A stretch of 64,000 nucleotides of DNA, from assembly GCA_963693365.1 (NCBI GenBank), contig CAVNZM010000017.1, positions 558,001-622,000 on the forward strand, written 5' to 3'. The position numbers and the translations under genes were made by a program. The notes under the pieces were generated by a model, which saw only the letters and a list, made by a program, of their open reading frames with translations, did no database searches and was not told where the DNA came from. Origin of the DNA: Amoebidium appalachense. Lineage: Eukaryota > Ichthyosporea. Positions 14,965-27,796 of the stretch are shown one piece after another (position 1 is the first letter of the stretch; every line of letters begins with the position of its first letter).

Positions 14965-15388
14965 CCTCTCTCTCCCCCCTCCGCTCTCTGTCTCTCTCTT
15001 CTTCCCTCCCTCCCTCCCTCCCTCCCTCTCTCTGTGTGTGTGTGTGCGCGCGCCAGCGCCTGCCCATGGGTGTTCTGGAGGAAGGGGGGGGGGGGGGTTG
15101 CGGGAAGGGGGGGTGGCAGGGCACGTCATGTTTCCCCACAACAACCACGTTACAGGCATTATAGATGATATGGAGGTGGACAAATGCCTGCACACACATG
15201 CAACCAGACACCCATGCCAACCACCCAACCCCCACACACCTGATCAGATCGCATACTTCCAGCATTTTCTTCAAATCCCCCTTCAGCTGCTTGGCTCTGC
15301 GCACATCCTCAGCTGTTACCTTGCGCCTAGAATGGTGGGGATGTGAGCTACCACCCAAATCGTATACTACTACCTGTGCGAGGGGCAC
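14714..15388 (-). CDS. Small uncharacterised protein, two exons
   Basis: Exon 15388-15240 and exon 14762-14714 (TGA) join at LI-R-WVD with matching phases (AG + G); donor GTGTGT, acceptor tttttag-like. The product is about 65 residues from the ATG at 15388: MPLAQVVVYDLGGSS, then KVTAEDVRRAKQLKGDLKKM, EVCDLIRWVDQLCSY and IDGVHLG. The middle is a strongly charged amphipathic helix. An acceptor (ctag) at 15327-15328 also permits an upstream exon, in which case only KVTAEDV onwards is kept. The intron contains (GT)n/(CT)n tracts. No family recognised. It is divergent from the dehydrogenase starting at 16083. Confidence 0.5.
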
Positions 15389-16082
15389 ACCCCATATTGC
15401 ATGGTTTGGGGTTGTGAGCTAATAGTACTGATGGCTTTGGTTGGCCCGTCCCCCCCCCCCCCCCCTCCCCCCCCCTCCCCCCCCCCCCCCCCCCCCCCGA
15501 AACACACACACACATGTAACCTGATTGAGTCGCGCTATGATTTCTGTAACCTGATTGGAAGTCCGATCTTTGCGAAAACAGCTTAAAATAGTCCTTCCCC
15601 TGCCCCACTGACCCCTTCTCTATCTCCATAGACCCAACCTTTGGTCACGTGACCTCCAAAAAACCCTAAGTGACCGAGGTTGGGAAAAAGCCCGCGCTTT
15701 TTGCAAATAGACGATATGATTGGAAGTACAAAATCTGACATTACTTTATTCGGCTACTCCGCATTCCTCAGGGTTCGAACCGAAACCTTGTGGTCAGACC
15801 TTCAGAATGTCAAAAGAGCAAGAGTCACCATGCTCCATGTGCACAACCTAAACAGTAAACTTTTCACAGTTTTGGCTGGTTTATTGACGTTTACTACACA
15901 CAAAGTGCTTTAAATTTTCTGGCTCTGCTGACGTTTACTTTCTTTTTTTTTTTTTTTCAGGATCTCTGCACATACCTTAAGCTCACCTCCTATCCCTCCC
16001 TTGAACCTTCATCCTCCCTTATTTCCTTCCTCGAGGTGCCCCCCCCTCTCCCCCTGTTCTATATCTTCCACATCCTCCAAAC
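15389..16082. other. Divergent intergenic region before the dehydrogenase
   Basis: Contains C tracts at 15451-15498, a short direct repeat (aatcaggttaca near 15525 and 15555, plus-strand complements), and a T tract with cag (15944-15960) just upstream of the SDR start. A 5' untranslated exon or promoter for the SDR probably lies here. A 10-bp palindrome (ggttcgaacc) at about 15773 is not part of a tRNA fold. Confidence 0.45.
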
Positions 16083-17029
16083 ATGGCAGACCACTGGGTG
16101 TTAGTGACTGGAGCCAACCGTGGCTTGGGCCTTTTGCTTGCGAAAAAGTTGGCCGAGGATGGAAGGAAGGTTCTGGTGGGCTGTAGGAGAAAGGAGGATG
16201 CACAGGCAACGGTGAAGGTATGTGTGTTTGTGTGTGTAAACACCTCGTGAAGGAATGAGGCAAAGAACTGTATGTTGGTTGGATGGGATGGTGGACAAAG
16301 AGAGGCTGTCGAAGGGTGGGGATGCGGGGGAGCATGAAGGTGCAGGGCTGAACTCCGTCGAGTGTGTAGGCATGAAGCGTAAGGGAAACTTTTAGGGCTG
16401 TGTTTACCGGGAGAAATGCACGGAAAACAGGTTCCTATTCGTGCTGTGGCTGTCTACTGGTCACTGAGTCAGCAGATGGAGAGGAAGAGGGGAAGAGGGG
16501 CCCTGAAGGGGGGGGGGGGGGGGGGGGGGGGATAGGAAGGGGGGAAGGGGAGGGGGGGAGGGGGGAAGGGGGGCGGGGAGGGGGGTAACGTGCAGAAGGC
16601 ACGTGCATCAGTCTGACAGTGAAGACACTCCATTGAGTGCGTACGAATGTAGTCATCACCAGGGAATAAACCCAACCCTCAGAAACAGACACACAGCCAA
16701 ACTGTTGAGCAAAGGCAGGGCCTGCCCTTGGCGAACAGTTGGGAAGAGAAGGCGATTAACTCCCCCTCCAACCCCCCCCCCCCCCCCCCTCTCCCTTCCC
16801 CCCTCCTTCCCTCCCCCCGCCCCTCCTCTTCCTCTCCCCCCCCCCCCCCCCCCCCCTCCCCCCCCCCCCCCCACATGCCGTTCAGCAGTCGGTTGGGGCA
16901 CACACCACGTGTGTTGGTGTGGAGGTGGACACGAGCAGTCTGGACTCGGTGCAGCGCTTGGTCGACCTCATAAAGACACACTACTGTAATGTGTGTGAAG
17001 ATCTCCCCCTCTCCCCCCCCCTCCCCTTT

Positions 17030-17065
<36 letters not shown>

Positions 17066-19641
17066 CCCCCCCCCCCCTTCTCCCGGCACACACACTCACA
17101 AACACAGACCAACACACACGCGCGCCCACATATGTGCTCTATAAAACTCACTTACGTGCCCGACATGCCCCTCCGTCCCCATCCTCCCCCCCCACCCCCA
17201 CCCCCCGTGAGCCTTTTCTTTCACTCGCCTTCTCCCTGCCCCCTCCACCCGCTCCTCCCCTCCCCCCGGGCCCGTCCCCCCCCCCCCCCCCCCCCCCCCC
17301 CAACCCCCAACCCCCAGCCGCCCTCTTTCCCGCCCCTGCCGCTCTGCAAACATTGGCAAAACTCGACAGCCTCCTAGAAATTAATTTGAAAGTGTCCCTC
17401 GCTCATTTTTTTTTTTTTTTTTTTTTGCCCTTGGTTGGTTGGTTGGGGGAGATGGGGGAAGTGAGGGACTTAGGGGAAGCCTTGGAAGGGTGGTGGGGAT
17501 TGTGTCCGCACAGAGAAGGGAGGAGAGGGCGGGAGGGGAGGAGGAGGAGAGGGGGAAGAATAGAGAAGGGAAAGGGATGCACGGGGAGGACAGTCGAAAC
17601 CACTGCACGTGTTTTTTTCCATGCATTGTTTCAACCCACATTTGGTTATCTGTATCCACAGGATATTGGTGTATTGGTCAACAATGCAGGAATGCTTCGA
17701 GATGATTGGGCAAAAGTCACCTACGACCTTACCATGGCAACAAATGCGATTGGTCCCATGACCCTTACCGAGAGCCTTCTTCCTTACATGGCAGAGGGGG
17801 GGCGAATTGTGAATGTTTCCTCGAATATGGGCAAGCTTGATACTCTATCTCACAACTACAAGGTACGATCACATATTTACCACCACACCGAGCCCCTCTC
17901 CCCTCCGCCCTCCCCCCCTCCCACCCACCCACCTGCTTCCCCCGTCTGCATGCCTCCATTCCCTCTCCCCCTCCGTCCCCCCCCCTCCCACCCACCCACC
18001 TGCTCGCATTTTTTTAAAAAAAACCTTTGTTTTCTTTCTTTTTTTTTTTTTTTTTTTTATGCGTGGGGTGGCAGGTGCCGTCGTTGTGGTGTGTGTGTGG
18101 GTGGTTGGGTGTGTGTGTGTGTTGGGGGGGGGTTGCACGTTGGGTGAAGGATCGGATCGAAAAATTGTGTGTGAGACTTGGGACCAGGGGTTTGGGATGG
18201 CATGTGTTTGTAGTTGTGTGTGTAGGGGGGCTGCAGAGCATGAAAGTCCGATCGTCGGCAGCAATTCTTCCCCCTCCCCCCCCCCCCCCCCCCCCCGCCC
18301 CTGCGGCGCCTTAGCAGCAGCCGACCATTTTCTTCTCCAAACACAGCTAATGACTCCTTTGCTTCCTGCACACACACGCGCGCACACACAAGCACACGCG
18401 CGCGCACACACGCACGCACGCACGCAAGGAAGCACGCACGCACGCACGAACGCACGCATACACACACACACACTGACATACACACACACACACAAACAGG
18501 GACAGATAGAGTCTGCTCAGACCCTGTCGGAGCTTTTCACCATCCCCTTTGATGAAAACGACACAGTGATGGCGCAAGCCTCAGCGCCCACCTATCGCAT
18601 ATCCAAGGCGATCATGAATGGGGCAACGGTGCTACTTGCAAATTCCAAAACTGCAAAGTGAACACTCCCCCCCCCCCCCCCCCCCCCCTCAAGATTTACC
18701 CTCCCCCCACGTCTGCAGTGTACAGCCCCCCCCCCCCCCCCCCCCCCCCGAGTCTCCTATGCGGACAGAAGTAGACACGGCAGACACGCAGGGACAATGC
18801 AACATTTTTGCAGATGTGACAGGTGTGCCATTAGGACGCACAATCCTTGTGTGTGCACATACACAGACCGTCACTAGCACACACGCATACTTCCCCCCCC
18901 CCTCCCCCCCCCCCCCCCCCCCATAAGGGAGAGAGGGGGGGGGGGGGGGGGGGGGGGAGGAATCATGCACGCCCACACATACACGCACACCGTCGCCGTG
19001 GCATGCCATAGATGCACACCTGTACACACACGCACACATTTAACACAAACACACTTGACAGCGTACCCCGACTCCCTTTCTGTCCCTCTCTCTCGAGGGT
19101 ATCTTTTGGCGTCGATTTCTCCGCTCTCTCTCTCCCTCTCTCTCTCTCTCTCTTTCTCTTTCTGTCTCTCTCTCTTCTCTCTCTCTCTCTCTCTCCCTCC
19201 CTCCCTCCCTCCCTCCCTCTTACTCTCTCCCCCTCCCCCCCCACCCCCCGCGGAGGCTCTCTCACTCTCTCTCTTTCTCTTTTTCTCTCTCTCCCTCCCT
19301 TTTCCCTCCCCCTCTTCGTCTCCCGGTGCACCTCTCCCCCTCCACCTCTTCCTCACCCTCAAAGTCCCCCCCCCCCCCCTCCCCGCCGCTTCACCCTCTC
19401 CTTGCCCCCCTCCCCCCCCCCCCTCCCCCCCCTTCTTTCACTCACACTCAAACCTTGCAGGGATCGCAACATCACCATTACTGCCGTTTCACCCGGCTGG
19501 TGCCGCACAGATATGGGTGGGGATGATGCCCCACGGAGTGCCGAGATAGGTAGAGACTCTGTGCTGTGGAATGTCTACCACCCACGGGCGGCAGATATAA
19601 ACGGTGGGTTTTTCATGGACGGGCAACTGACCCCTTTTTGA
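16083..19641 (+). CDS. Short-chain dehydrogenase/reductase (carbonyl-reductase-like)
   Basis: Complete gene of five exons: 16083-16217, 16886-16990, 17662-17862, 18500-18657, 19461-19641 (TGA), totalling 780 bp or 259 residues, the usual classical SDR length. Phases agree at every junction (0,0,0,2). Visible motifs are the Rossmann glycine motif TGANRGLG near residue 10, NNAG near 88, the catalytic Ser in NVSSN, YRISK (Tyr and Lys of the active site), and the SPGWCRTDMGG loop after them. It should catalyse NAD(P)-dependent oxidation/reduction of a carbonyl or alcohol; the substrate is unknown. The closest style is the cytosolic CBR1-like group. The start sits in a good context (aacATGG). Introns contain poly-C, (CT)n, (AC)n and T tracts, and the second donor is a GTGTGTG repeat. 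Confidence 0.9.
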
Positions 19642-20384
19642 TTTTGCTGTGTTACAGTGGTTACCACAGTATCTATAGTTGATGTTTGATATTTTCTTGC
19701 TGCACTGGCAATCGAATGATTGATTTACTCCACATTGCGGCAAAGACCAGTATTTAAATGTGTTCAATTTATTCAATAACTGACTGTGCTGAATGACATC
19801 ATCGTAGCATCATGATACATACACGGGGGGGGGGGGGGGGGGGGGGGAGGGGGGGAGGAGGTGGGGATTTATCGGAGCTTGCGAATTGTGAGGGCCTTAG
19901 GCTATTAATTATGTAAAGGGAAATAATTCGAATTCAGTCACGGTGTTCACTCAAGGCCTTCTGCAGTCACCACAACCCATCGATATGTGTGTGTGTGTGA
20001 CAGCCACGTGTGTGTGACTGTGACGGTGTGTGTGTGTGTGTGTGTGTCGTGTGTGTCCCTTCTCGCCGCTTGGATCAAGAAAGAGAGAACTAGAGCGCTT
20101 AAACCCTTGGCAAATTTCCTTGAAGCAGAAGTTGTCTCCTTTTTATCTAACAACTGTTGTAAACCTGGGCCTGTAACGCTCTCGATATATGGTCTGGTCC
20201 CAATAGCTGCTAGAGTATCCCATCTCGCGCTGAAATTCAATAAGCACATAAGCCGCTTAAAGAAGTATTTGCCCTCCCACCCTCTCTCATGATCCGACCT
20301 GTCCCCTCCTCACCTCTCCCCTCTTTCCTTCCCTCTCTCTCTCCTTCTCCCCCGGGCACAAATACAAGTAAACCCCGCTAAAGT

Positions 20385-20702
20385 GTGCGTGTAACTTTGG
20401 ACTGCCACTCACTTATTAAACATGTACACAATCACAAGATAATCACGCAATATAACAAATGGAAAAAGATACCACACGACATTAGACCCGATGAAAGCAA
20501 ACACCTTGAAAATCTAAGCCTTGTGTCTCGTTTTATATATAAAGACCGCCTCAACCATATTGCCAAATATGGCACTCGCAAATGTATAACACCTAAATAC
20601 ATATTACTTTCCTGTAGAACTGGTCTTTCTGTAGCTGATGGTATTATTGATCAATTACCACGCTTTCAGTTACTGTACACGTGCTATACAGTGGAGATCT
20701 AA
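20385..20702 (+). CDS. Uncertain 105-codon ORF
   Basis: Open from ATG 20385 with ordinary composition (HNHKIITQYNKWKKIPHDI, IYKDRLNHIAKYGTRK). It ends in TAA at 20702; coding-like sequence seems to continue in another frame to about 20856 (ending TTPRKIAYL). This looks like a decayed exon or transposon remnant rather than a working gene. There is no clear splice site or family. Confidence 0.25.
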   Translation: MRVTLDCHSLIKHVHNHKIITQYNKWKKIPHDIRPDESKHLENLSLVSRFIYKDRLNHIAKYGTRKCITPKYILLSCRTGLSVADGIIDQLPRFQLLYTCYTVEI

Positions 20703-20958
20703 TAAGTATAGGGTGGCATCGTTTGCATGCCCAAACAACACACACACACACCAGTTTAAACGGTCATGTATCGCCAAATGTAGTTTGATAGACCACATAT
20801 TACCGCAACACACACACGTCACATTCACAACACCCAGAAAGATAGCCTACCTGTAAATTACAACATCCTTGATTTTATACTAAACACGCGTAACTACGAC
20901 CTGTTTTTTAGATGACATTTGATTGGCTTGAGAAACACATCACTACAAAATTCTAGCG

Positions 20959-21169
<211 letters not shown>

Positions 21170-22270
21170 GGGGATCCCCAACTAATTGATTTTTCTTAGT
21201 CTTTATGGTGTCTCGTAGAGAAAGTAAACACTGATATATAGTCCTCACCCGACATCTATGTACGTGAATCAGATCATGATATACCGCTGAGGGGGTATTC
21301 CGAGCAAAAACCCCCCATACCTGAGACTGGTCTCTCTTTGCCTCGAGCAAACAGCGTAAACCCCAATATAGTATGAGTGTTACTCTGACGGATGTTGTGT
21401 ATCGACTAACCTATTGTAGCTATACCGCTCGCTGGCTCCAACTTACTAAGCTTCGGTGTACATGTACACCTCCAGCCCGAGTTGAACATGGGGGCTGATA
21501 CATATCGATCGACCCGTGACGCGCCGCGCGGACCCCTCCTTTTCCGCTCCCAGGCATCTGCAGCCAGGCCTTTCTTCGGCAAGCACATGTCCACCTATGT
21601 GCATAATGCATGTCTACAAGTGTTTTTGTAGCTGGTGAGGGTTTTCTTGGAGTGCATGTGACCCTCATGATCATCACAGATATCGATATCGATGACAGAA
21701 GCTACGGTAGCACCGTAGCAGTGCCCGGGAGGGCATGCCATGTGCAGTACGTGCGCCTCAGGCTGTCGGCGATGAAGACGTGTCACAAACTCTTGCCACC
21801 ACTATTTGATTATTAATTAATCACATGAGTTGCTCGGCTACCACGTTATGATAACAGACACAACCGATACAATAGATAATATTATATTGCTGCAGTAAAT
21901 AGTATAATTGCATCTTGTACCTATATTTTCCTCACCCCGGCCTGCCCACACCCAGTTTGAGTGAAGCTTCTATCTCCTTCCGAACGGTTTCGAATCCGGG
22001 TTCGGAAATCTGTGGCACCTCTGGCGATCATCAGCGGCCCATCTCAGAGAGGCCCGCAGTACTAGTACTTGATATGATATCATTGAAGAAGCCTTCTGGC
22101 CCCACAGAAGCTCTCTGTCGAAAGATATTATATCATATTATTAACCCAAGTCTATTATTTGGCCAAAAGCCCAAACCTTTACAGACAAATGTCTATTCGC
22201 TAAATGATTTTTTGTGATGTTTTACAATTTGTGTTTCTTTTTCCCGTCAACTTTGGAAGCTCCATCGGGT

Positions 22271-22290
22271 CACCGCGTGTACACGCGGTG
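22271..22290. repeat. Perfect 20-bp palindrome
   Basis: caccgcgtgtacacgcggtg is identical to its reverse complement. It lies in unique AT-average sequence outside any simple repeat. It could be a dimeric protein-binding site or a cruciform seed; no adjacent gene supports either. Confidence 0.9.
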
Positions 22291-23492
22291 CCAAAAGGTC
22301 TTCCTATTGGATCCCAGAAGTGCAATCCCTTCTACCTTCTTCTATTGCTGCGCTGTAAACCAATCGCCATAGACATTCGAACTCGCTTTCGACGAATGAG
22401 GACGCCTCAAAAGTCTCCAATAAAGGCATTTTGCCAGATGAAAATTCATTGACCCCCACCCGCAATAAATGCACTTTCTTTTGAATCGCAATGTTCCCGT
22501 TCAAGGGCTTTCTACACAAAATATACTAAACTGTCAAACACTAAAAAAATTAAGGGAAAAGGATAATACGGTTTTCTGCAGATATTTCTGTCCTACTTTG
22601 GTACAGCAATAAACAAAAACAGCACGCCTGGCCCTAAGTGTCCGGTTCGATAACAAATCTGGCCTTACATATAAAACCCCGGGAACCATGGGGCCCAAAA
22701 TTCCAGAGGATAATATGGTGGTCGTGTGCATGTCGCAGCATACGTATACGTAAGAAATATATTGTTATAAAGAAATATATTGTTAGGTATCCTTGGCTTA
22801 GCGAGAACGCAACAGTAGTGTTACAGTACTGCATTGCTTTTTGCTATTTTTTTCTGTGCCTCCGCTGCTTGGTTGCATTCTCAGGCTGAGGCGACGCGCA
22901 AATTTAAAATGTGTGAAGCTTTTTGGAGGTATGTCTTTTTATGTCATTATTTTTCACAGTGAAAGAATATATCAAAAAAATTATGCATAACTATAGAAAA
23001 TTTAAGATTTTGCTAATAAAAACCCGTTCAACCTTAACAATTGTTCCAACATGGATGACACTGGAGGACCCGTCCCGGGCCGTCACCCGGTTCCCGCAGA
23101 AAGTTCCATAGGTTTGTCATCCCCAAATCTTTCAACTCTGAACATTGGGGCTCAACACCAGCAAGTGGGGGTTCATATATATAGATCAACTTGCATTCTT
23201 CGTAATTTCAGTGATTTCGTGAGTTGCACGGTATTTTTCAATCTTATAAAACCATTTTCCCAAAAGGTCCACCCTGGTCTTCCTTCAAAACCATCGCCTG
23301 CCTTTTGGGGGCAGACTTGGAGATCGCCGGTCACGGAGGCAGGAGAGAGTCACTCTGTATCCGTTTCAGTGACTCGTTTTGTCGATTACCTCGCGTCTTT
23401 TTTACTTATCATTTTGAAGCTTTTTTGAGCACAAGAGATTTTGGTTTGTTTATTTTTTCAGTGAACCAACGCCTCCCTGTCCCGCCGAAGCC

Positions 23493-24482
23493 ATGGGCCG
23501 CACGAAGTTCCTCTGTTCTTTTGGCGGGTGCAAGTCATGTACCCCCAACATGCGCTTCAACGTCGAACGTCATGTGTGGACGCAGCATGTTCGCAAAAAC
23601 TTCCCTGGGATGGACAACACCAACTATACAGCGCGCCAACACAAACAGTATGTTGACCGCTACGTCGCGCCAGCAGAGGTTGACCCCTCAGACACTGCAT
23701 CTATGGATGGCACATATTCGCGGCGCCCATCCCTCTCAAACCGTCCGCCCAAAAGCATCCCGTCACGAAGTTCCGACGAGGAACGTCAAGACAGTTTCCA
23801 CACTTCGCGCGAGTACCAAAGATCACTCGACGAAGTGCAGAGCCCCTTTCGTGATATACCAAGCGAAAAACTGGTGTTTCATGGTGAGGGGGATACAGGC
23901 CTAAGACGCCACAGTGATGCCATGGGTGAGGGGAGAAAAGACAGGGACTTATTCCCTGTTACAACATCGCGTCATAGTCTACCCAATGTTCAAGTTAAGT
24001 CAGAACATGATCGGTTTGAGACTTCGTGGCAAGAGACAACAAAGCGCGCATGGGGGTCCGATTGTGCGCTTGAGATGAGCCGTGGTACGTTCAAGCTCGA
24101 AAATGAAGGGGTAAACGGGCATTCGAAAGTATATTTTGCACAGAATGACGCCTTTGCTGAGGATGATGGTGGGTTGGTAACCCTGCATCCATCAAAAGCC
24201 ACTCTATCGGGAATAGACGACTTCAACGATTCGACATTTGTCGCAACCATTCGAAGTGGGTCGGAGGCAGAGTCTGAACAGAGCGACATGAAATCACTTT
24301 TGAACGTTGTCTCCCAGCTTTCCCCCCAGGACCAACAACAGCTCTACAACGCGGGCACACAGTACAAGTTGCATGCAAACGCTGTCTCATGGGGAAACGC
24401 CGACTACTTCAGTTACTTTAGTGGCCTCAGCGTGCAGGACGGCGGGCTCAACAAGAATGTGTGGCGGCCGGCAAAGTTCTAG
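23493..24482 (+). CDS. C2H2-like zinc-finger protein, 329 aa
   Basis: Single long exon with no internal stop, from ATG 23493 (context gccATGG) to TAG. An acceptor-like tttttcag ends at 23460, so a 5' exon may precede it. Residues about 6-33 form an atypical finger: CSFGGC, then a long spacer and HVWTQH (Cys-x4-Cys ... His-x4-His), starting FLCSFGGCKSCTPNMRF. The rest is hydrophilic and Ser/Asp/Glu/Arg-rich (SRRPSLSNRPPKSIPSRSS), typical of disordered regulatory regions. The C-terminus (LLNVVSQLSPQDQQQLYNAG then YFSYFSGL) may be a helix. A nuclear DNA-binding role is inferred from the finger only. No simple repeats occur in the ORF, unlike its surroundings. Confidence 0.7.
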   Translation: MGRTKFLCSFGGCKSCTPNMRFNVERHVWTQHVRKNFPGMDNTNYTARQHKQYVDRYVAPAEVDPSDTASMDGTYSRRPSLSNRPPKSIPSRSSDEERQDSFHTSREYQRSLDEVQSPFRDIPSEKLVFHGEGDTGLRRHSDAMGEGRKDRDLFPVTTSRHSLPNVQVKSEHDRFETSWQETTKRAWGSDCALEMSRGTFKLENEGVNGHSKVYFAQNDAFAEDDGGLVTLHPSKATLSGIDDFNDSTFVATIRSGSEAESEQSDMKSLLNVVSQLSPQDQQQLYNAGTQYKLHANAVSWGNADYFSYFSGLSVQDGGLNKNVWRPAKF

Positions 24483-26550
24483 GAAGTTCTGCAAGCTTCT
24501 GATGACCAACGTGAATGTGTATATGGCCAACAACAGCTTCAGATGTGCATCTTGATATCGACACGGTCGGATCCGTGACCGCCTGGCTGCATGTCTGCCA
24601 TCACGATACTGCAGCAATTCGCCTAAAACAGTTTTTAAAGAATCCATGATGGTGTTGCTGGAAAGAAGGAACTCTGTTTTATTGTCGCAATGTACAGACT
24701 CTGAGCGTTAGAAGCATGCGTGTTCATCGAGTGATTCAGAATTAGAGATTCACTATTTAGATTAGTAATCATCATCGGATAGTGCTTGTCCACAATGGTG
24801 TTAAACTTTGTCGGCATTTTGCTTTCTTGCTGGCACTGTGACCATCGGCTTGACTACGTGAGGTTCAATTGAACAACATAATGGGGGCTTATAAATCCGT
24901 AAGAGCATCAAAGTTTAACCTACTACGGTGACCGTCACGGAAAGTCCATAACTCCTACTCGTGACAACCTCAGGCTGTATAAATCATATTACTAGTACTG
25001 ATTGTATTTAATCATTTGCACAACTCTGTGATATTATTATTTTTCGATCCACTCACTGGCTATAGCCCGTGACGTAATAACTAACTTAATACACGTGACT
25101 AATCATTCAGTGTTAGTAAGACTAATTCGTTAAATACTTGAAAATCGGATTCGGTTACTGAGGGGCGAATATTTATTGCCATAAAAAGGCTAATTTTTTT
25201 TTTTTTTTTTTTTCTTCTTCAAGTGCGTCCTTGTAATACTGTCTTTTTGTGCTATTCTTTTTGTCGTGTACATATTGAGCAGCCTGGCAGCCTCTGATTA
25301 TGTTTCGGAAATGAACTGGGCGCTAGTGGTTAGTCATGACTAGTAGCTAAGACTTGCCAACTTGAAGCCTCAGTGAAGTCTTACTTTTAACGATTTGCTT
25401 TAAAACTGTTTAGTAATACCATGCATAGTAAAATCTACTAGTAAAATTTCTGCGTCACGGGTTTCAAGTGCACCGTGCTGCACACGCACAAATTTAAACT
25501 TCGTACTAGTGGCACCGCCAGTACATCAGTGTGTAATTTGGTTACGCGGGCGCCGCCATTCAAACCCCTGCGGAACCCCCCCCCCCCCCGGGGGCCGGGC
25601 CCCACCCGAAAATAAACACACACACACATACACACACTCTCTCTCTCTTTTTGAAAGCGTTCGCCGTGACGAGCGGCACACTGAGGCTAGCTCAGTACTG
25701 TACGCCACGGTAACCGTGTCGTCTGGAGTACACGGTTGAAGTTCTCTGTGTTTGGCGTGGCGCACGATGGTCCCCTGCCGCTTCAGAGTCCTCAGCCTCA
25801 GAAGTTCCCCCCCCCCCCCCCCCCCCCCCCTCCAGGATGTATTTACGGCTTATTAGTCCACAATGTGCGTAGTAAGTATACCCCTTTTTGATACCGGCGC
25901 ACGTGCGGTGCGGCTAAAAACATGTTGCTTTCAGACAACTATACACAGACCCCCTCCCCCTCTAGGGCCTTATGAAAATATTTTTTTCTTTTTACTCGGT
26001 TTTATTGATCCGTTGATAAAGGCAACGTGCAGCCACAGGCTACATAACCACCAAAAGAACTGAAAAAGCTAAAGCTACGAAATAAAAATAAAGCGACAAG
26101 TGACAAAGGACACCAGCGGGCAAAACCTGAAGTGTATGTGTATGCGTGAAACTAGTTTGCTCCAATTAGTCATATGCATCGATGTTGACCAGACCACACT
26201 CCGCAAGAAGACATCATTACTGCTGCTTCCCAACAGGCCCCCCTCAAAACCTACCGAGGCACAGCAAGCAAGTCAGCCTCTAAAAGAGCAATGCAGACCA
26301 AATCTGAGCTAAAAAACAATCCCAACGGGCCCGGCCCCTAGATAATCCGGAGAAACTGCATCTAGCTCTCTGTTAAGGTGGCCTAGTTGTGGCAGGACAC
26401 ACAGAAAAACACAATTACAGAATGCATGCAAGCAAACCCGGTCATTGCCATACGACTGGAGATTGTTTTTCCGCCCTGAGTATCGATATCAACCTGAATA
26501 TATCACGAAAATATCGCAAAGGACTCAGATTATCCCGTTTTTCAAAGGCC

Positions 26551-26622
26551 TCAACATATCCCGAAAACCTCCCTGAATATCAATCATCTCAACATATCCC
26601 GAAAACCTCCCTGAATATCAAA
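26551..26622. repeat. 38-bp direct repeat, two units
   Basis: tcaacatatcccgaaaacct followed by ccctgaatatcaa occurs at 26551 and again at 26589. A related shorter fragment (tatcccgtttttcaaaggcc) precedes them. Confidence 0.85.
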
Positions 26623-26738
26623 AGATACTCAACAGTATCCTATTTGTGCCCTGATTATCAGGCCCAAGTATCCAGTCCAGACAACTTACTGACTAAGCTT
26701 ATCACCCGAATATCTAAGGCGAATACACGTGTGCGCAC

Positions 26739-26740
<2 letters not shown>

Positions 26741-26807
<67 letters not shown>

Positions 26808-26808
26808 C

Positions 26809-26841
<33 letters not shown>

Positions 26842-26846
26842 ATGGT

Positions 26847-26883
<37 letters not shown>

Positions 26884-26955
26884 TGGTGTACACGTGAGTG
26901 TGTGTGTGTGTGTGTATGTGTGTGTGTGACTGTCTGTGTGTGTGTGTGTGTGTTT
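26741..26955. repeat. Interrupted (GT)n array
   Basis: Alternating GT from about 26741 with interruptions gatggt near 26840 and 26881, ending near 26953. A G tract follows at 26955-26967. Confidence 0.95.
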
Positions 26956-27330
26956 GGGGGGGGGGGGCTCGCAGGGAGGGGGTTTTTGAATCTGAAAACC
27001 CCTGGGAAGGGCGTGCGGGGGGGGGGGGGGGGGGGGGGGGGGGCTGAGTGGGTATTATTATCCTTACCAGCCTACATACCCACTAAGCATGCTCCAACAC
27101 CACCACCACCACATATGCGCGCGCACACACACATACACACACGCGCTTTGCTAAAAAGGAAAACACACTTGGAATCTGATACATGAAAGAAGAACGAAAA
27201 GAATCAGGGGGGCCCAAAATAGAACCTTGTTGTGGTACAGCTATTTATTGGTGTGCAGGGTTTGAATGTGTATGTGGTGTGACGTATTAAAGTGGGCAGG
27301 AGAAGGGACGGGGGGGGAGAGAGAGAGAGA

Positions 27331-27364
<34 letters not shown>

Positions 27365-27703
27365 TGTGTGCAAATAGAGGCAAAGAGTTGGGTGGAAAAA
27401 TAGTGGTGGTGAGCAAGCAAACCAGTGAGCCAGCTAAGTTGAACGAGCGAATGAGTGAGTGAGTGAGTGAGTGATTAATTTGTAACTGGGAGTGTGTGTG
27501 TATGTGTGTGTGTGTGCGTGTGGGCGTGTGTGCACAGAGCGCGCATGTCCTGATAACCCCCCTCCCCCCCCCCCCCCCCCCCCCTTTTCCTTTAACCTTT
27601 TTCTCTTTTTCCCCCCCCCCCTTTTTTTCTTTCGTTTTTCTGTATTGGGGGTGGGTGGGTGGATGGGTGAGGGGAAGGGGGGGGGGGGGGGGGGGGGGGG
27701 GGG

Positions 27704-27753
<50 letters not shown>

Positions 27754-27796
27754 CCATGTAACGCAGTTCACTACCGCTTAATCCTCCACCACTATC

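Larger units (their letters stand above)
24483..27796. other. Gene-free spacer
   Basis: AT-rich unique sequence (24483-25500) with a T tract (25195-25213), C tracts (25577-25590, 25807-25830), then (GT)n-rich and G-rich DNA (26741-27362) and C/G tracts up to 27749. ORFs at 26389-26883 and 27204-27858 are repeat translations. I see no gene. Confidence 0.6.

Noticed and set aside
15770-15790. Possible tRNA T-arm (ggttcgaacc)
   Set aside because: Flanks do not form a T-stem, and no acceptor stem or anticodon arm fits on either strand.
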